The notes under the pieces were generated by a model, which saw nothing but the letters and a program-made list of their open reading frames with translations, did not search any database and was not told the origin of the DNA. This document shows, piece after piece, positions 54,601 through 64,000 of a stretch of DNA of 64,000 nt. Position numbers and translations under genes: made by a program. Numbering within the stretch: position 1 is the first letter of the stretch; every line of letters starts with the position of its first letter. Source of the stretch: Megaustenia siamemsis (lineage: Eukaryota; Mollusca; Gastropoda; Stylommatophora; Ariophantidae); the NCBI GenBank assembly GCA_032433765.1, contig JAVIAB010000051.1, positions 149,361,275 through 149,425,274 on the forward strand. Direction: 5' to 3'.

Positions 54601-57600
54601 AGGCAAACATGTTATTCTGCTAATAACTCCTCCTTCTACGACCACCCAGCAAACATGTTATTCTGTTCATAACTCCTCCTTCTACGACCAACCAGAAAAC
54701 ATGTTATTCTGTTCATAACTCCCCCTTCTACGACCACCCAGCAAACATGTTATTGTGTTCATAACTCATCCTTCTACGACCACCCAGCAAACATGTTATT
54801 CTGTCCATAACTCCTCCTTCTACGACCACCTAGCAAACATGTTATTCTGTCCATAACTCCCCCTTCTACGACCACCCAGCAAACATGTTATTCTGTCCAT
54901 AACTCCCCCTTCTACGACCACCCAGCAAACATGTTATTCTGTCCATAACTCCTCCTTCTACGACCGCCCAGCAAACATGTTATTCTGTCCATAACTCCCC
55001 CTTCTACGACCACCCAGCAAACATGTTATTCTGTCCATAACTCCCCCTTCTACGACCACCCAGCAAACATGTTATTCTGTTCATAACTCCCCCTTCTACG
55101 ACCACCCAGCAAACATGTTATTCTGTTCATAACTCCTCCTTTTACGACCACCCAGCAAACATGTTATTCTGCTAATAACTCCTCCTCCTACGACCACCGA
55201 GCAAACATGTTATTCTGCTAATAACTCCTCCTTCTACGACCACCCAGCAAACATGTTATTCTGTTCATAACTCCTCCTTCTACGACCACCCAGCAAACAT
55301 GTTATTCTGTTCATAACTCCTCCTTCTACGACCACCCAGCAAACATGTTATTCTGTCCATAACTCCTCCTTCTACGACCACCCAGCAAACATGTTATTCT
55401 GTCCATAACTCCTCCTTCCACGACCACCGAGCAAACATGTTATTCTGTTCATAACTCCTCCTTCTGCGACCACCCAGCAAACATGTTATTCTGTTCATAA
55501 CTCCCCCTTCTACGACCACCCAGCAAACATGTTATTCTGTTCATAACTCCCCCTTCTACGACCACCGAGCAAACATGTTATTCTGTTCATAACTCCTCCT
55601 TCCACGCTCACCGAGCAAACATGTTATTCTGTTCATAACTCCCCCTTCTGCGACCACCCAGCATACATGTTATTCTGTTCATAACTCCCCCTTCTACGAC
55701 CACCCAGCAAACATGTTATTCTGTTCATAACTCCTCCTTCTACGACCACCCAGCAAACATGTTATTCTGTTCATAACTCCTCCTTCTACGACCACCCAGC
55801 AAACATGTTATTCTGTCCATAACTCCTCCTTCTACGACCACCCAGCAAACATGTTATTCTGTTCATAACTCCTCCTTCCACGACCACCGAGCAAACATGT
55901 TATTCTGTTCATAACTCCTCCTTCTGCGACCACCCAGCAAACATGTTATTCTGTTCATAACTCCCCCTTCTACGACCACCCAGCAAACATGTTATTCTGT
56001 TCATAACTCCCCCTTCTACGACCACCGAGCAAACATGTTATTCTGTTCATAACTCCTCCTTCCACGACCACCGAGCAAACATGTTATTCTGTTCATAACT
56101 CCTCCTTCTGCGACCACCCAGCAAACATGTTATTCTGTTCATAACTCCCCCTTCTACGACCACCCAGCAAACATGTTATTCTGTTCATAACTCCCCCTTC
56201 TACGACCACCGAGCAAACATGTTTTTCTGTCCATAACTCCCCCTTCTACGACCACCCAGCAAACATGTTATTCTGTCCATAACTCCCCGTTCTACGACCA
56301 CCCAGCAAACATGTTATTCTGTCCATAACTCCCCTTCTACGACCACCCAGCAAACATGTTATTCTGTCCATAACTCCTCCTTCTACGACCACCCAGCAAA
56401 CATGTTATTCTGTCCATAACTCCCCCTTCTACGACCACCCAGCAAACATGTTATTCTGTTCATAACTCCTCCTTCTACAACCACCGAGCAAACATGTTAT
56501 TCTGTTCATAACACCTCCTTCTACGACCACCCAGCAAACATGTTATTCTGTTCATAACTCCTCCTTCCACGACCACCGAGCAAATATGTTATTCTGTTCA
56601 TAACTCCTCCTTCTACGACCACCCAGCAAACATGTTATTCTGTTCATAACTCCTCCTTCTGCGACCACCCAGCAAACATGTTATTCTGTTCATAACTCCC
56701 CCTTCTACGACCACCCAGCAAACATGTTATTCTGTTCATAACTCCCCCTTCTACGACCACCGAGCAAACATGTTATTCTGTTCATAACTCCTCCTTCCAC
56801 GATCACCGAGCAAACATGTTATTCTGTTCATAACTCCCCCTTCTGCGACCACCCAGCAAACATGTTATTCTGTTCATAACTCCCCCTTCTACGACCACCC
56901 AGCAAACATGTTATTCTGTTCATAACTCCCCCTTCTACGACCACCGAGCAAACATGTTTTTCTGTCCATAACTCCCCCTTCTACGACCACCCAGCAAACA
57001 TGTTATTCTGTCCATAACTCCCCGTTCTACGACCACCCAGCAAACATGTTATTCTGTTCATAACTCCTCCTTCCACGACCACCGAGCAAACATGTTATTC
57101 TGTTCATAACTCCTCCTTCTACGACCACCCAGCAAACATGTTCTGTCCATAACTCCCCCTTCTACGACCACCCAGCAAACATGTTATTCTGTTCATAACT
57201 CATCCTTCTACGACCACCCAGCAAACATGTTATTCTGTCCATAACTCCTCCTTCTACGACCACTCAGCAAACATGTTATTCTGTCCATAACTCCTCCTTC
57301 TACGACCACCCAGCAAACATGTTATTCTGTCCATAACTCCTCCTTCTACGACCACCCAGCAAACATGTTATTCTGTTCATAACTCCTCCTTCTACGACCA
57401 CCCAGCAAACATGTTATTCTGTCCATAACTCCTCCTTCTACGACCACCCAGCAAACATGTTATTCTGTTCATAACTCCTCCTTCTACGACCACCCAGCAA
57501 ACATGTTATTCTGTCCATAACTCCTTCTACGACCACCGAGCAAACATGTTATTCTGTTCATAACTCCTCCTTCTACGACCACCCAGCAAACATGTTATTC

Positions 57601-59475
57601 TGTTCATAACTCTTCCTTCTACGACCACCAGGCAAACATGTTATTCTGCTAATAACTCCTCTTTCTACGACCACCCAGCAAACATGTTATTCTGTTCATA
57701 ACTCCTCCTTCTACGACCACCCAGCAAACATGTTATTCTGTTCATAACTCCTCCTTCTACGACCACCCAGCAAACATGTTATTCTGTCCATAACTCCTCC
57801 TTCTACGACCACCCAGCAAACATGTTATTCTGTTCATAACTCCTCCTTCCACGACCACCGAGCAAACATGTTATTCTGTTCATAACTCCTCCTTCTGCGA
57901 CCACCCAGCAAACATGTTATTCTGTTCATAACTCCCCCTTCTACGACCACCCAGCAAACATGTTATTCTGTTCATAACTCCCCCTTCTACGACCACCGAG
58001 CAAACATGTTATTCTGTTCATAACTCCTCCTTCCACGACCACCGAGCAAACATGTTATTCTGTTCATAACTCATCCTTCTGCGACCACCCAGCAAACATG
58101 TTATTCTGTTCATAACTCCCCCTTCTACGACCACCCAGCAAACATGTTATTCTGTTCATAACTCCCCCTTCTACGACCACCGAGCAAACATGTTTTTCTG
58201 TCCATAACTCCCCCTTCTACGACCACCCAGCAAACATGTTATTCTGTCCATAACTCCCCGTTCTACGACCACCCAGCAAACATGTTATTCTGTCCATAAC
58301 TCCCCCTTCTACGACCACCCAGCAAACATGTTATTCTGTCCATAACTCCTCCTTCTACGACCACCCAGCAAACATGTTATTCTGTCCATAACTCCCCCTT
58401 CTACGACCACCCAGCAAACATGTTATTCTGTTCATAACTCCTCCTTCTACAACCACCGAGCAAACATGTTATTCTGTTCATAACACCTCCTTCTACGACC
58501 ACCCAGCAAACATGTTATTCTGTTCATAACTCCTCCTTCCACGACCACCGAGCAAATATGTTATTCTGTTCATAACTCCTCCTTCTACGACCACCCAGCA
58601 AACATGTTATTCTGTTCATAACTCCCTCTTCTACGACCACCCAGCAAACATGTTATTCTGTTCATATCTCCTCCTTCTACGACCACCGAGCAAACATGTT
58701 ATTCTGTTCATAACTCCCCCTTCTACGACCACCCAGCAAACATGTTATTCTGTTCATAACTCCCCCTTCTACGACCACCCAGCAAACATGTTATTCTGTT
58801 CATAACTCCCCCCTCAACGACCACCGAGCAAACATGTTATTCTGTCCATAACTCCCCTTTCTACGACCACCCAGCAAACATGTTATTCTGTCCATAATTT
58901 CTCCTTCTACGACCACCCGGCAAACATGTTATTCTGTCCATAACTCCTCCTTCTACGACCACCCAGCAAACATGTTATTCTGTCATAACTCCTCCTTCTA
59001 CGACCACCCAGCAAATATGTTATTCTGTTCATAACTCCTCCTTCTACGACCAAGCAAACATGTTAACTTTTCATAACTCCTGTCTACGACCACCCAGCAA
59101 ACACTTTTCTGTCCATAGCTCCTTCTACGACCAAGCACATGTTTTCTGTTCATAACTCCTCCTTCTACGACCACCCAGCACTTGTTTCATCATAACTCCT
59201 CCTTTACGACCACCGGAGCAAACTTGTTATTCTGTTAACTATCCTTCTACGACCACCCAGGAAAGTTATTGTTCATAACTCCTCCTTCTACGACCACGAG
59301 CAAACATGTTATTCTGTCATAAATGTCCTTCTGCTTTGCTGTTATTCTGTTGTAAATCCTCCTTCTAACGACACCCAGCAAACATATTTTCTGTTCATAA
59401 CTCCTCCTTCTACACCACCAGCAAACATATATTCTGTCATTCTCTTCTACGACCACCCAGCAAACATGTATCTGT
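51671..59475. repeat. 46-bp tandem array of 7.8 kb, about 170 copies, with higher-order duplications
   Basis: AACATGTTATTCTGTCCATA then ACTCCCCCTTCTACGACCAC and CCAGCA repeat every 46 bp (51721 and 51767). Variant units recur in fixed order. GTTTTTCTGTCC followed by a CTCCCCGTTC unit occurs near 53828, 54110, 56219, 56953 and 58192. CTACAACC occurs at 56475 and 58447, and CAAATATG at 56581 and 58553. The offset of about 1972 bp holds from about 55.9 to 56.65 kb against 57.85 to 58.62 kb. The last 450 bp (59020-59475) are full of small deletions. Confidence 0.96.
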
Positions 59476-60068
59476 GGCATAATACTCCTTCTACGACTAC
59501 CTGGGCGAGATATACCTGTCCATATCTGTGGCGAGATATACCTCTACACTATCTGTGGCGAGATATCCTCTACACTATCTGTGGCGAATATACCTCTACA
59601 CTATCTGTGGCGAAGATACCTTACACTATCTGTGGCGAGATATACCTCTACACTATCTGTGGCGAGATATACCTCTACACTATCTGGACGAGCTTACCTC
59701 TACACTATTTCATATCACTTCATTTCTGTGGCGAGATATACCTCTACACTATCTGTGGCGAGATATACCTCTACACTATCTGTGGCGAGATATACCTCTA
59801 CACTATCTGTGGCGAGATATACCTCTTCATTATCTGTGGCGAGATATACCTCTACACTATCTGTGGCGAGATATACCTCTACACTATCTGTGGCGATATA
59901 TACCTCTACACTATCTGTGGCGAATATACCTCTTCATTATCTGTGGCGAGATATACCTCTACACTATCTGTGGCGAGATATACCTCTACACAATCTGTGG
60001 CGAGATATACCTCTTCATTATCTGTGGCGAGATATACCTCTTCACTATCTGTGGCGAGATATACATGG
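59476..60068. repeat. 27-bp tandem array, about 20 copies
   Basis: AGATATACCTCTACACTATC then TGTGGCG, period 27 bp (59761 and 59788). Nine codons per unit keep all three + frames open (ORFs of 184-210 codons, for example DIPLHYLWR repeats), which is a composition effect. Some units have CTTCATTATC. Confidence 0.94.
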
Positions 60069-60789
60069 AAAAGCTTGCTTAATTTGCAGCGTTGTTAAAC
60101 GTGACGCAGATCAGAAATATTTCGAGAATCATCCACTGATCAACGTCATTCACGTTTTCTTTGTTGTCATATCAGGAGACATAACTCTGATCCCTTAACT
60201 ATAAAAACAGTCACATATCCCACCACATCCACACACGTAGCACTACTCCAAACGACTGTGTGAAGGCTACATTTCCATAATTTTCCTAGTTGTACAGAGA
60301 CCAAAGCGACAGAGCGCCACTCAGCGGTCTATAATTAATAAGAAATGACAGCAACTGCCTGGTCCAATGTTTCCGGCTAGGGCTGACATGCGTACAGCAG
60401 AGATAGACCCGCGAGTCAGTGGGCTGGCTGCGACATCAATTACCGTGCTACACGGAGCAGTTCTTCAAGAAGCCTTCAAGTTGCCGGAGGCTGGTTTCTA
60501 CGTGTTTCAGCCGTCCGTTGTGCCTCATTCTTCTTGCTTGAAGAGATGAATAAGGACACTACTTTAACAACGATTGTGTCTAATGAAACGTAAATAGTCA
60601 CAAGAAAAGACAGGTCATTGACAAGTGTGGGTTTTTTTGTGTTTTTTTTTACTTTGTTTCGTGTGTGTTTTTTTTATTCCCGTGGGTTATAAAGACACTT
60701 TTTTCTGCATTTGCTCATGATTTGGCGAGCAGAGAGTGGGTTTATAGTTTGCTGTCTTTAGCTCTATTATTTGCCCCAATAGCATCGTC
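60069..60789. other. Spacer, no gene recognised
   Basis: T-rich runs at 60631-60675. A 60-codon + frame at 60367-60549 has no recognisable similarity. Confidence 0.4.
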
Positions 60790-61203
60790 TTCATCTTTCC
60801 TTCCTCATTTGTCTTTCAGCGTCGAGAGCAGATATAACTTACGGTCTTTTGTGCTCTTCTGTTCGCCTCTGCTGCGGTAATGTTTCCTAGTCTTTCTATT
60901 TTTCAGTCAATCCATCTTTTTCGTGGTCGGCGCTTGGGTCTGGTGTTCTCGCAACGTTTATTAAAGGTTCTTTGTGTTGTGTTTTGATCTTTCCGCTTTT
61001 TCACGTGGCCAAAGCATTTTATCTGTTGTTTCTTTATATATTCCATGTTGGGATTATTCCTAGCTTTTTTCTCAGTTCTTCATTTCAGATCTTATCTCTC
61101 AAGCTGTTTCGTGTCATTCGTCTAACACATTTCATCTCAGCAGAGGGTATTGCTTTCATGCTTTACTAATGCATCTATAATTTCATCTCAGTAGAGGGTA
61201 TTC
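60790..61203 (-). mobile_element. LINE-F 3' fragment
   Basis: CTTTCCTTCCTCATTTGTCT, TTTCTATTTTTCAGTCAATC, CTTTTTCGTGGTCGGCGCTT and CGTGGCCAAAGCATTTTATC follow the LINE-F tail in reverse (a RPRKRW region near 60.93 kb, an INxQQIxxFGH region near 61.0 kb), with frameshifts. The phrase TTTCATCTCAG, AGAGGGTATT occurs twice, at about 61128-61151 and 61181-61204, at the border with LINE-A. Confidence 0.72.
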
Positions 61204-61993
61204 ATCATCATCACCATGTGCCATACCGTTTGGCGTAGGTGATCATGTCCCTCCACAATCTTCTATCTACAGTGCGTCGTATCAGTTCTGTTGTTGACTG
61301 TTTTCCATGCCATGACACCAAGCTATCCAGTATTTTCTCTCTTTGTCGTCCGCGATCTCTCTTACCTTTTATTTTGCCAGTTGTAACCAAGTATTCCAAC
61401 TTTCCTCTTCTCATGATGTGCCCGAAAAATGTTGATTGCTTCTCTCTGATGATTTTTAAGAGCTCCTTTTTTGTGTTGGCCTCTTTGAGAACTTTCTCAT
61501 TGGTCTTTTTAGCTGTCCAGGGAACTTTCAACATTCTTCAGAGAAATCACATCTCTGTGGCCTCTAATCGTCTTTTCATTTGTTTGTCTACTGTCCATGA
61601 TTCGCTTCCATAGGTCAGAATTGGTTCTAGATAGCACCGATGAGCTCTCTTTCTCATTTTTGTTGACATAGATTTGTTGCATAAGATATTTTTCATTTTC
61701 TGAAATTCTATTTTGGCCTGAGCTATTCTGCTTTTTATTTCTGTGGTGCATCTCCCATCTGATGTTATTATTGTGCCCAAGTATTTGAAACGTTGCACTT
61801 GTTTCAGATTTGTGTCGTTTATTTTTATGCTGCATGATGGTGATGATTGTTTCTTCGATATAACCATTACTTCTGTTTTCTTACTATTCTGACTGAGACC
61901 TTTCTTGTTGCTTTCTTTTACTATAATGTCTATCATTTCTTGTAGTTCGTTCTCTGTCTCTGCTGTTAAGACTGTGTCATCCGAATATCGCAA
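61204..61993 (-). mobile_element. LINE-A: from RT block C to the 3' end, one frameshift
   Basis: The best-preserved LINE-A 3' half here. The minus strand 61993-61547 encodes MRYSDDTVLTAETENELQEM (block C, with YSDD), SKKTEVMVISKKQSSPSCSI, FKYLGTIITSDGRCTTEIKS, RAHRCYLEPILTYGSESWTV. After a shift near 61540 the 61534-61211 frame gives MLKVPWTAKKTNEKVLKEAN, FFGHIMRRGKLEYLVTTGKI, KGKRDRGRQREKILDSLVSW and LWRDMITYAKRYGTW. The 3' tail is GGTGATGATGATG. The aspartate pair of the catalytic motif is intact but blocks A and B are missing. Confidence 0.88.
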
Positions 61994-61999
61994 ATTATT

Positions 62000-62522
62000 A
62001 GCAAAGAAATTAGAATCAGAATAGTTAAAGCAGCAATATCTTTCAGAAGCCTTGACAAGTTGTGGAAATCAAAACTCATCAGCATAAACACAAAACTTAG
62101 ACTATTCAAATCAAATGTACTATCAACCCTTACATATGCGTGAGAAAGCTGGAAAACAACAAGAGATATAGAAACAAAGTTGAACGCATTCGAAAATAAA
62201 TGTCTAAGGAAAATACTTGGTACAGCGTGGAACGAATTCAAAACAAATGAGGAAATTCGAGAAATCGCCAATCAACCACTAATATCTTCAGTAATAAAGA
62301 AAAGACGATGGTCATATGTGGACATGTGATGAGAAGAGATAATAACGGAATAGCAAAGCAAGTCATCATGTGGGAAACAACAGGTAAAAGGAAAAGAAGA
62401 AGACCCAGAGAGACACTGAGAAGAACATTGATGAGAGAGGCAAAAGCAGCAGGAATCGGCTCCCTCAATGATATAGAGCTGCTTGCACAGAAAAGAGACA
62501 GATGGCGAGATTTGATAAAATA
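62000..62522 (+). mobile_element. LINE-C 3' half
   Basis: Across two frames: AISFRSLDKLWKSKLISINT, KLRLFKSNVLSTLTYAWESW, NAFENKCLRKILGTAWNEFK, ISSVIKKRRWSYV, GHVMRRDNNGIAKQVIMWET, GKRKRRRPRETLRRTLMREA, AGIGSLNDIELLAQKRDRWR, DLIK and a stop. It is the post-RT tail of a non-LTR element of a different family from A and B. It is joined 5' to LINE-A (head to head) and 3' to LINE-B. Confidence 0.78.
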
Positions 62523-63374
62523 ACTTTAAAAGAAAGGAGACAAGCGATGAACACTGCCCAATACAATAAAATAGATAATGAGATACGCAAAATGTGCAAA
62601 AAGGCAAAAGAAGACTGGCTCAGCCAAAAATGTAGAGAAATAGAAACTATGGAAAGCAAACAAGACTTAAGAGGAATGCACACAGAAATAAAGAGAATGA
62701 CTAATAAAAATAAAAAAAAGCCACAGAAGATGAATGCATTGCAGACAAAAAAAGGAAAAATGCTAACAGACAATAAGGATATTATAGATAGATGGCAGGA
62801 ATATATAACAGAACTATTTCAAGATCAAAGGGACAAGAAACCAATTATAAAATGTACATCGGGCTATAAAATCTTAAAATCTGAGGTGGAAAAAGCTATA
62901 AAAACAATGAAAAAGGGAAAAGCAGCAGAACCTGACAGCATGCAGATAGAGATGATACAGGCACTAGAATATTTTGGCATTGAAGTGATTACAGACATAT
63001 GCAACGACATATACCACACAGGATACATACCAAATGAACTAAAAACATCAACTTTCATTGCATTGCCTGAAAAAAATGGTGCAGTTGAATGCAGTGACTT
63101 TAGAATAATAAGCATAATGAGCCATGTTACAAAAATCTTGCTAAAAGTTATACAAGGAAGGATTCAGAATAAAATCAATGCTGAATTAGATGAGCAGCAA
63201 TTTGGATTTAGGAAAAATAGCGGGACAAAAGAAGCCATATTCTGCATGAGAACATTAATCGAAAAGTACACAGAAGTAAACAAACCAATATATGCCTGCT
63301 TCATAGACTACACCAAAGCTTTTGATAGAGTACACCACAAACAACTTATAGAATGCCTAAAGAGATACATCTAG
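62502..63374 (+). pseudogene. LINE-B copy 3, N-terminal RT reading frame
   Basis: An open frame of 290 codons. The first seven or so residues read out of the LINE-C tail. The rest is the LINE-B linker and RT front: RWQEYITELFQDQRDKKPII, KSEVEKAIKTMKKGKAAEPD, IEVITDICNDIYHTGYIPNE, TFIALPEKNGAVECSDFRII, EQQFGFRKNSGTKEAIF and block A. It ends by frameshift after IECLKRYI. This copy preserves the LPEKNG segment that copy 2 has lost. Confidence 0.82.
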
Positions 63375-64000
63375 ATGACATGGACATACGACTAATATGT
63401 AATCTATACTGGGAGCAAACAACAATAATAAAATATTACAAAGAGAACTCTACGCCCATTGATATAAAAAGAGGAGTAAGACAGGGATGCATTAAAAAAA
63501 AATTATAGTGATGCCAGGCCTACAACTTAATGGAAAGATAATCAATAACCTAAGATATGCTGACAATACTGTACTGCTAGAAGAAAATCCTAAAGATCTA
63601 CAACAATTACTTAATGAAATAAACATGACAAGCAAAAAATATGGACTAGATATGAATATCAAAAAGACTAAAAATATGATCATAAACAACGAAGATACTC
63701 AAAACCCACAAGTGGATATCAAAATTGAAGGAATAGACCCGGAGTCAGTTCAGAACTACAACTACCTTGGACATACTATAACCAGTGATGGAAAATGTAC
63801 AACTGAAATAAACAAAAGAATAAGAATGGCAAAAAGTAATTTTAATGTCATGAAGAACATACTAACATCAAAACAAATAACACCAGGGCTAAAACTAAGA
63901 ATAGCAAAATGTTACATCTTCTCAATATTCCTATATGGTGCAGAAACATGGACATTAGACAAGAAAACAGAACAGAGAATTGAAGCCTTTGAAATGTGGA
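62523..64000 (+). mobile_element. LINE-B, copy 3, continuing beyond the window
   Basis: The linker (LKERRQAMNTAQYNKIDNEI, WLSQKCREIE) and RT up to CFIDYTKAFDRVHHKQLIEC are open to 63374. A frameshift follows. Block B is cut short: GVRQGC is followed by an A run and MPGLQLNGK, so about 20 residues found in copies 1 and 2 are deleted (near 63492-63513). Block C reads YADN (Asn codon 63564-63566) in place of YADD. The post-RT tail (YNYLGHTITSDGKC, FLYGAETWTLDKKTEQ) runs to the last base. It cannot be active. Confidence 0.9.

Noticed and set aside
59466..60198. Three overlapping plus-strand ORFs of 184-210 codons
   Set aside because: Products of the 27-bp tandem array, open in every forward frame.

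Overview
The window looks like 64 kb of gene-poor, repeat-dominated animal DNA. There are no operons, ribosome binding sites or long uninterrupted cellular ORFs. The interpretable coding sequence comes almost entirely from decayed non-LTR retrotransposons (LINEs) of the endonuclease/reverse-transcriptase type. They are accompanied by tRNA-derived SINEs with A and B boxes, one hAT transposase remnant, one LTR-like insertion and more than 15 tandem arrays. The element types suggest an invertebrate metazoan, possibly a mollusc. That placement is inference from general familiarity with such repeats and was not tested. I could not identify any host gene with confidence.

Layout. 0-10 kb: LINE-A' 3' ends, a 49/36/72-bp satellite split by a LINE insertion with an 11-bp target-site duplication (TSD), a second 49-bp satellite, a 41-bp satellite of 2.2 kb, then a LINE with a SINE nested in it. 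10-20 kb: arrays of 35, 16, 38, 31, 35, 23, 44 and 31 bp with SINE1, SINE2, SINE3 and LINE-C pieces between them. 20-30.3 kb: LINE-B copy 1, a dispersed ~350-bp repeat (H), SINE3 with an internally expanded tRNA-like region, a perfect 78-bp-arm palindrome of SINE2 flanked by a 14-bp TSD, a 3-kb array of 65-bp units amplified from inside a LINE-F coding tail, a second inverted SINE2 pair flanked by a 15-bp TSD, and a hAT remnant. 31-48.7 kb: many LINE-A fragments in both orientations, a SINE1 inserted in a LINE with an 11-bp TSD, two opposite-facing copies of LINE-E (reverse transcriptase plus RNase H), and LINE-F, LINE-I and LINE-B copy 2. 48.7-51.2 kb: a 38-bp satellite interrupted by a 1295-bp TG...CA element with a 4-bp TSD, ending in a second copy of repeat H. 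51.7-60.1 kb: a 7.8-kb array of 46-bp units with kilobase-scale internal duplications, then a 27-bp array. 60.8-64 kb: LINE-F and LINE-A (minus), LINE-C and LINE-B (plus), the last running off the window.

How the parts relate. LINE-A and LINE-B copies end in short TGATGA-type repeats. SINE1 and SINE3 share a TTTAC-rich 3' tail, which suggests mobilisation by one partner. Several satellites start or end exactly at retroelement boundaries, and at least one is plainly made from retroelement sequence. The window reads as a record of insertions followed by tandem amplification, with later insertions landing back in the arrays. LINE letters (A, A', B and so on) and SINE numbers are my own labels; clade placement was not computed.
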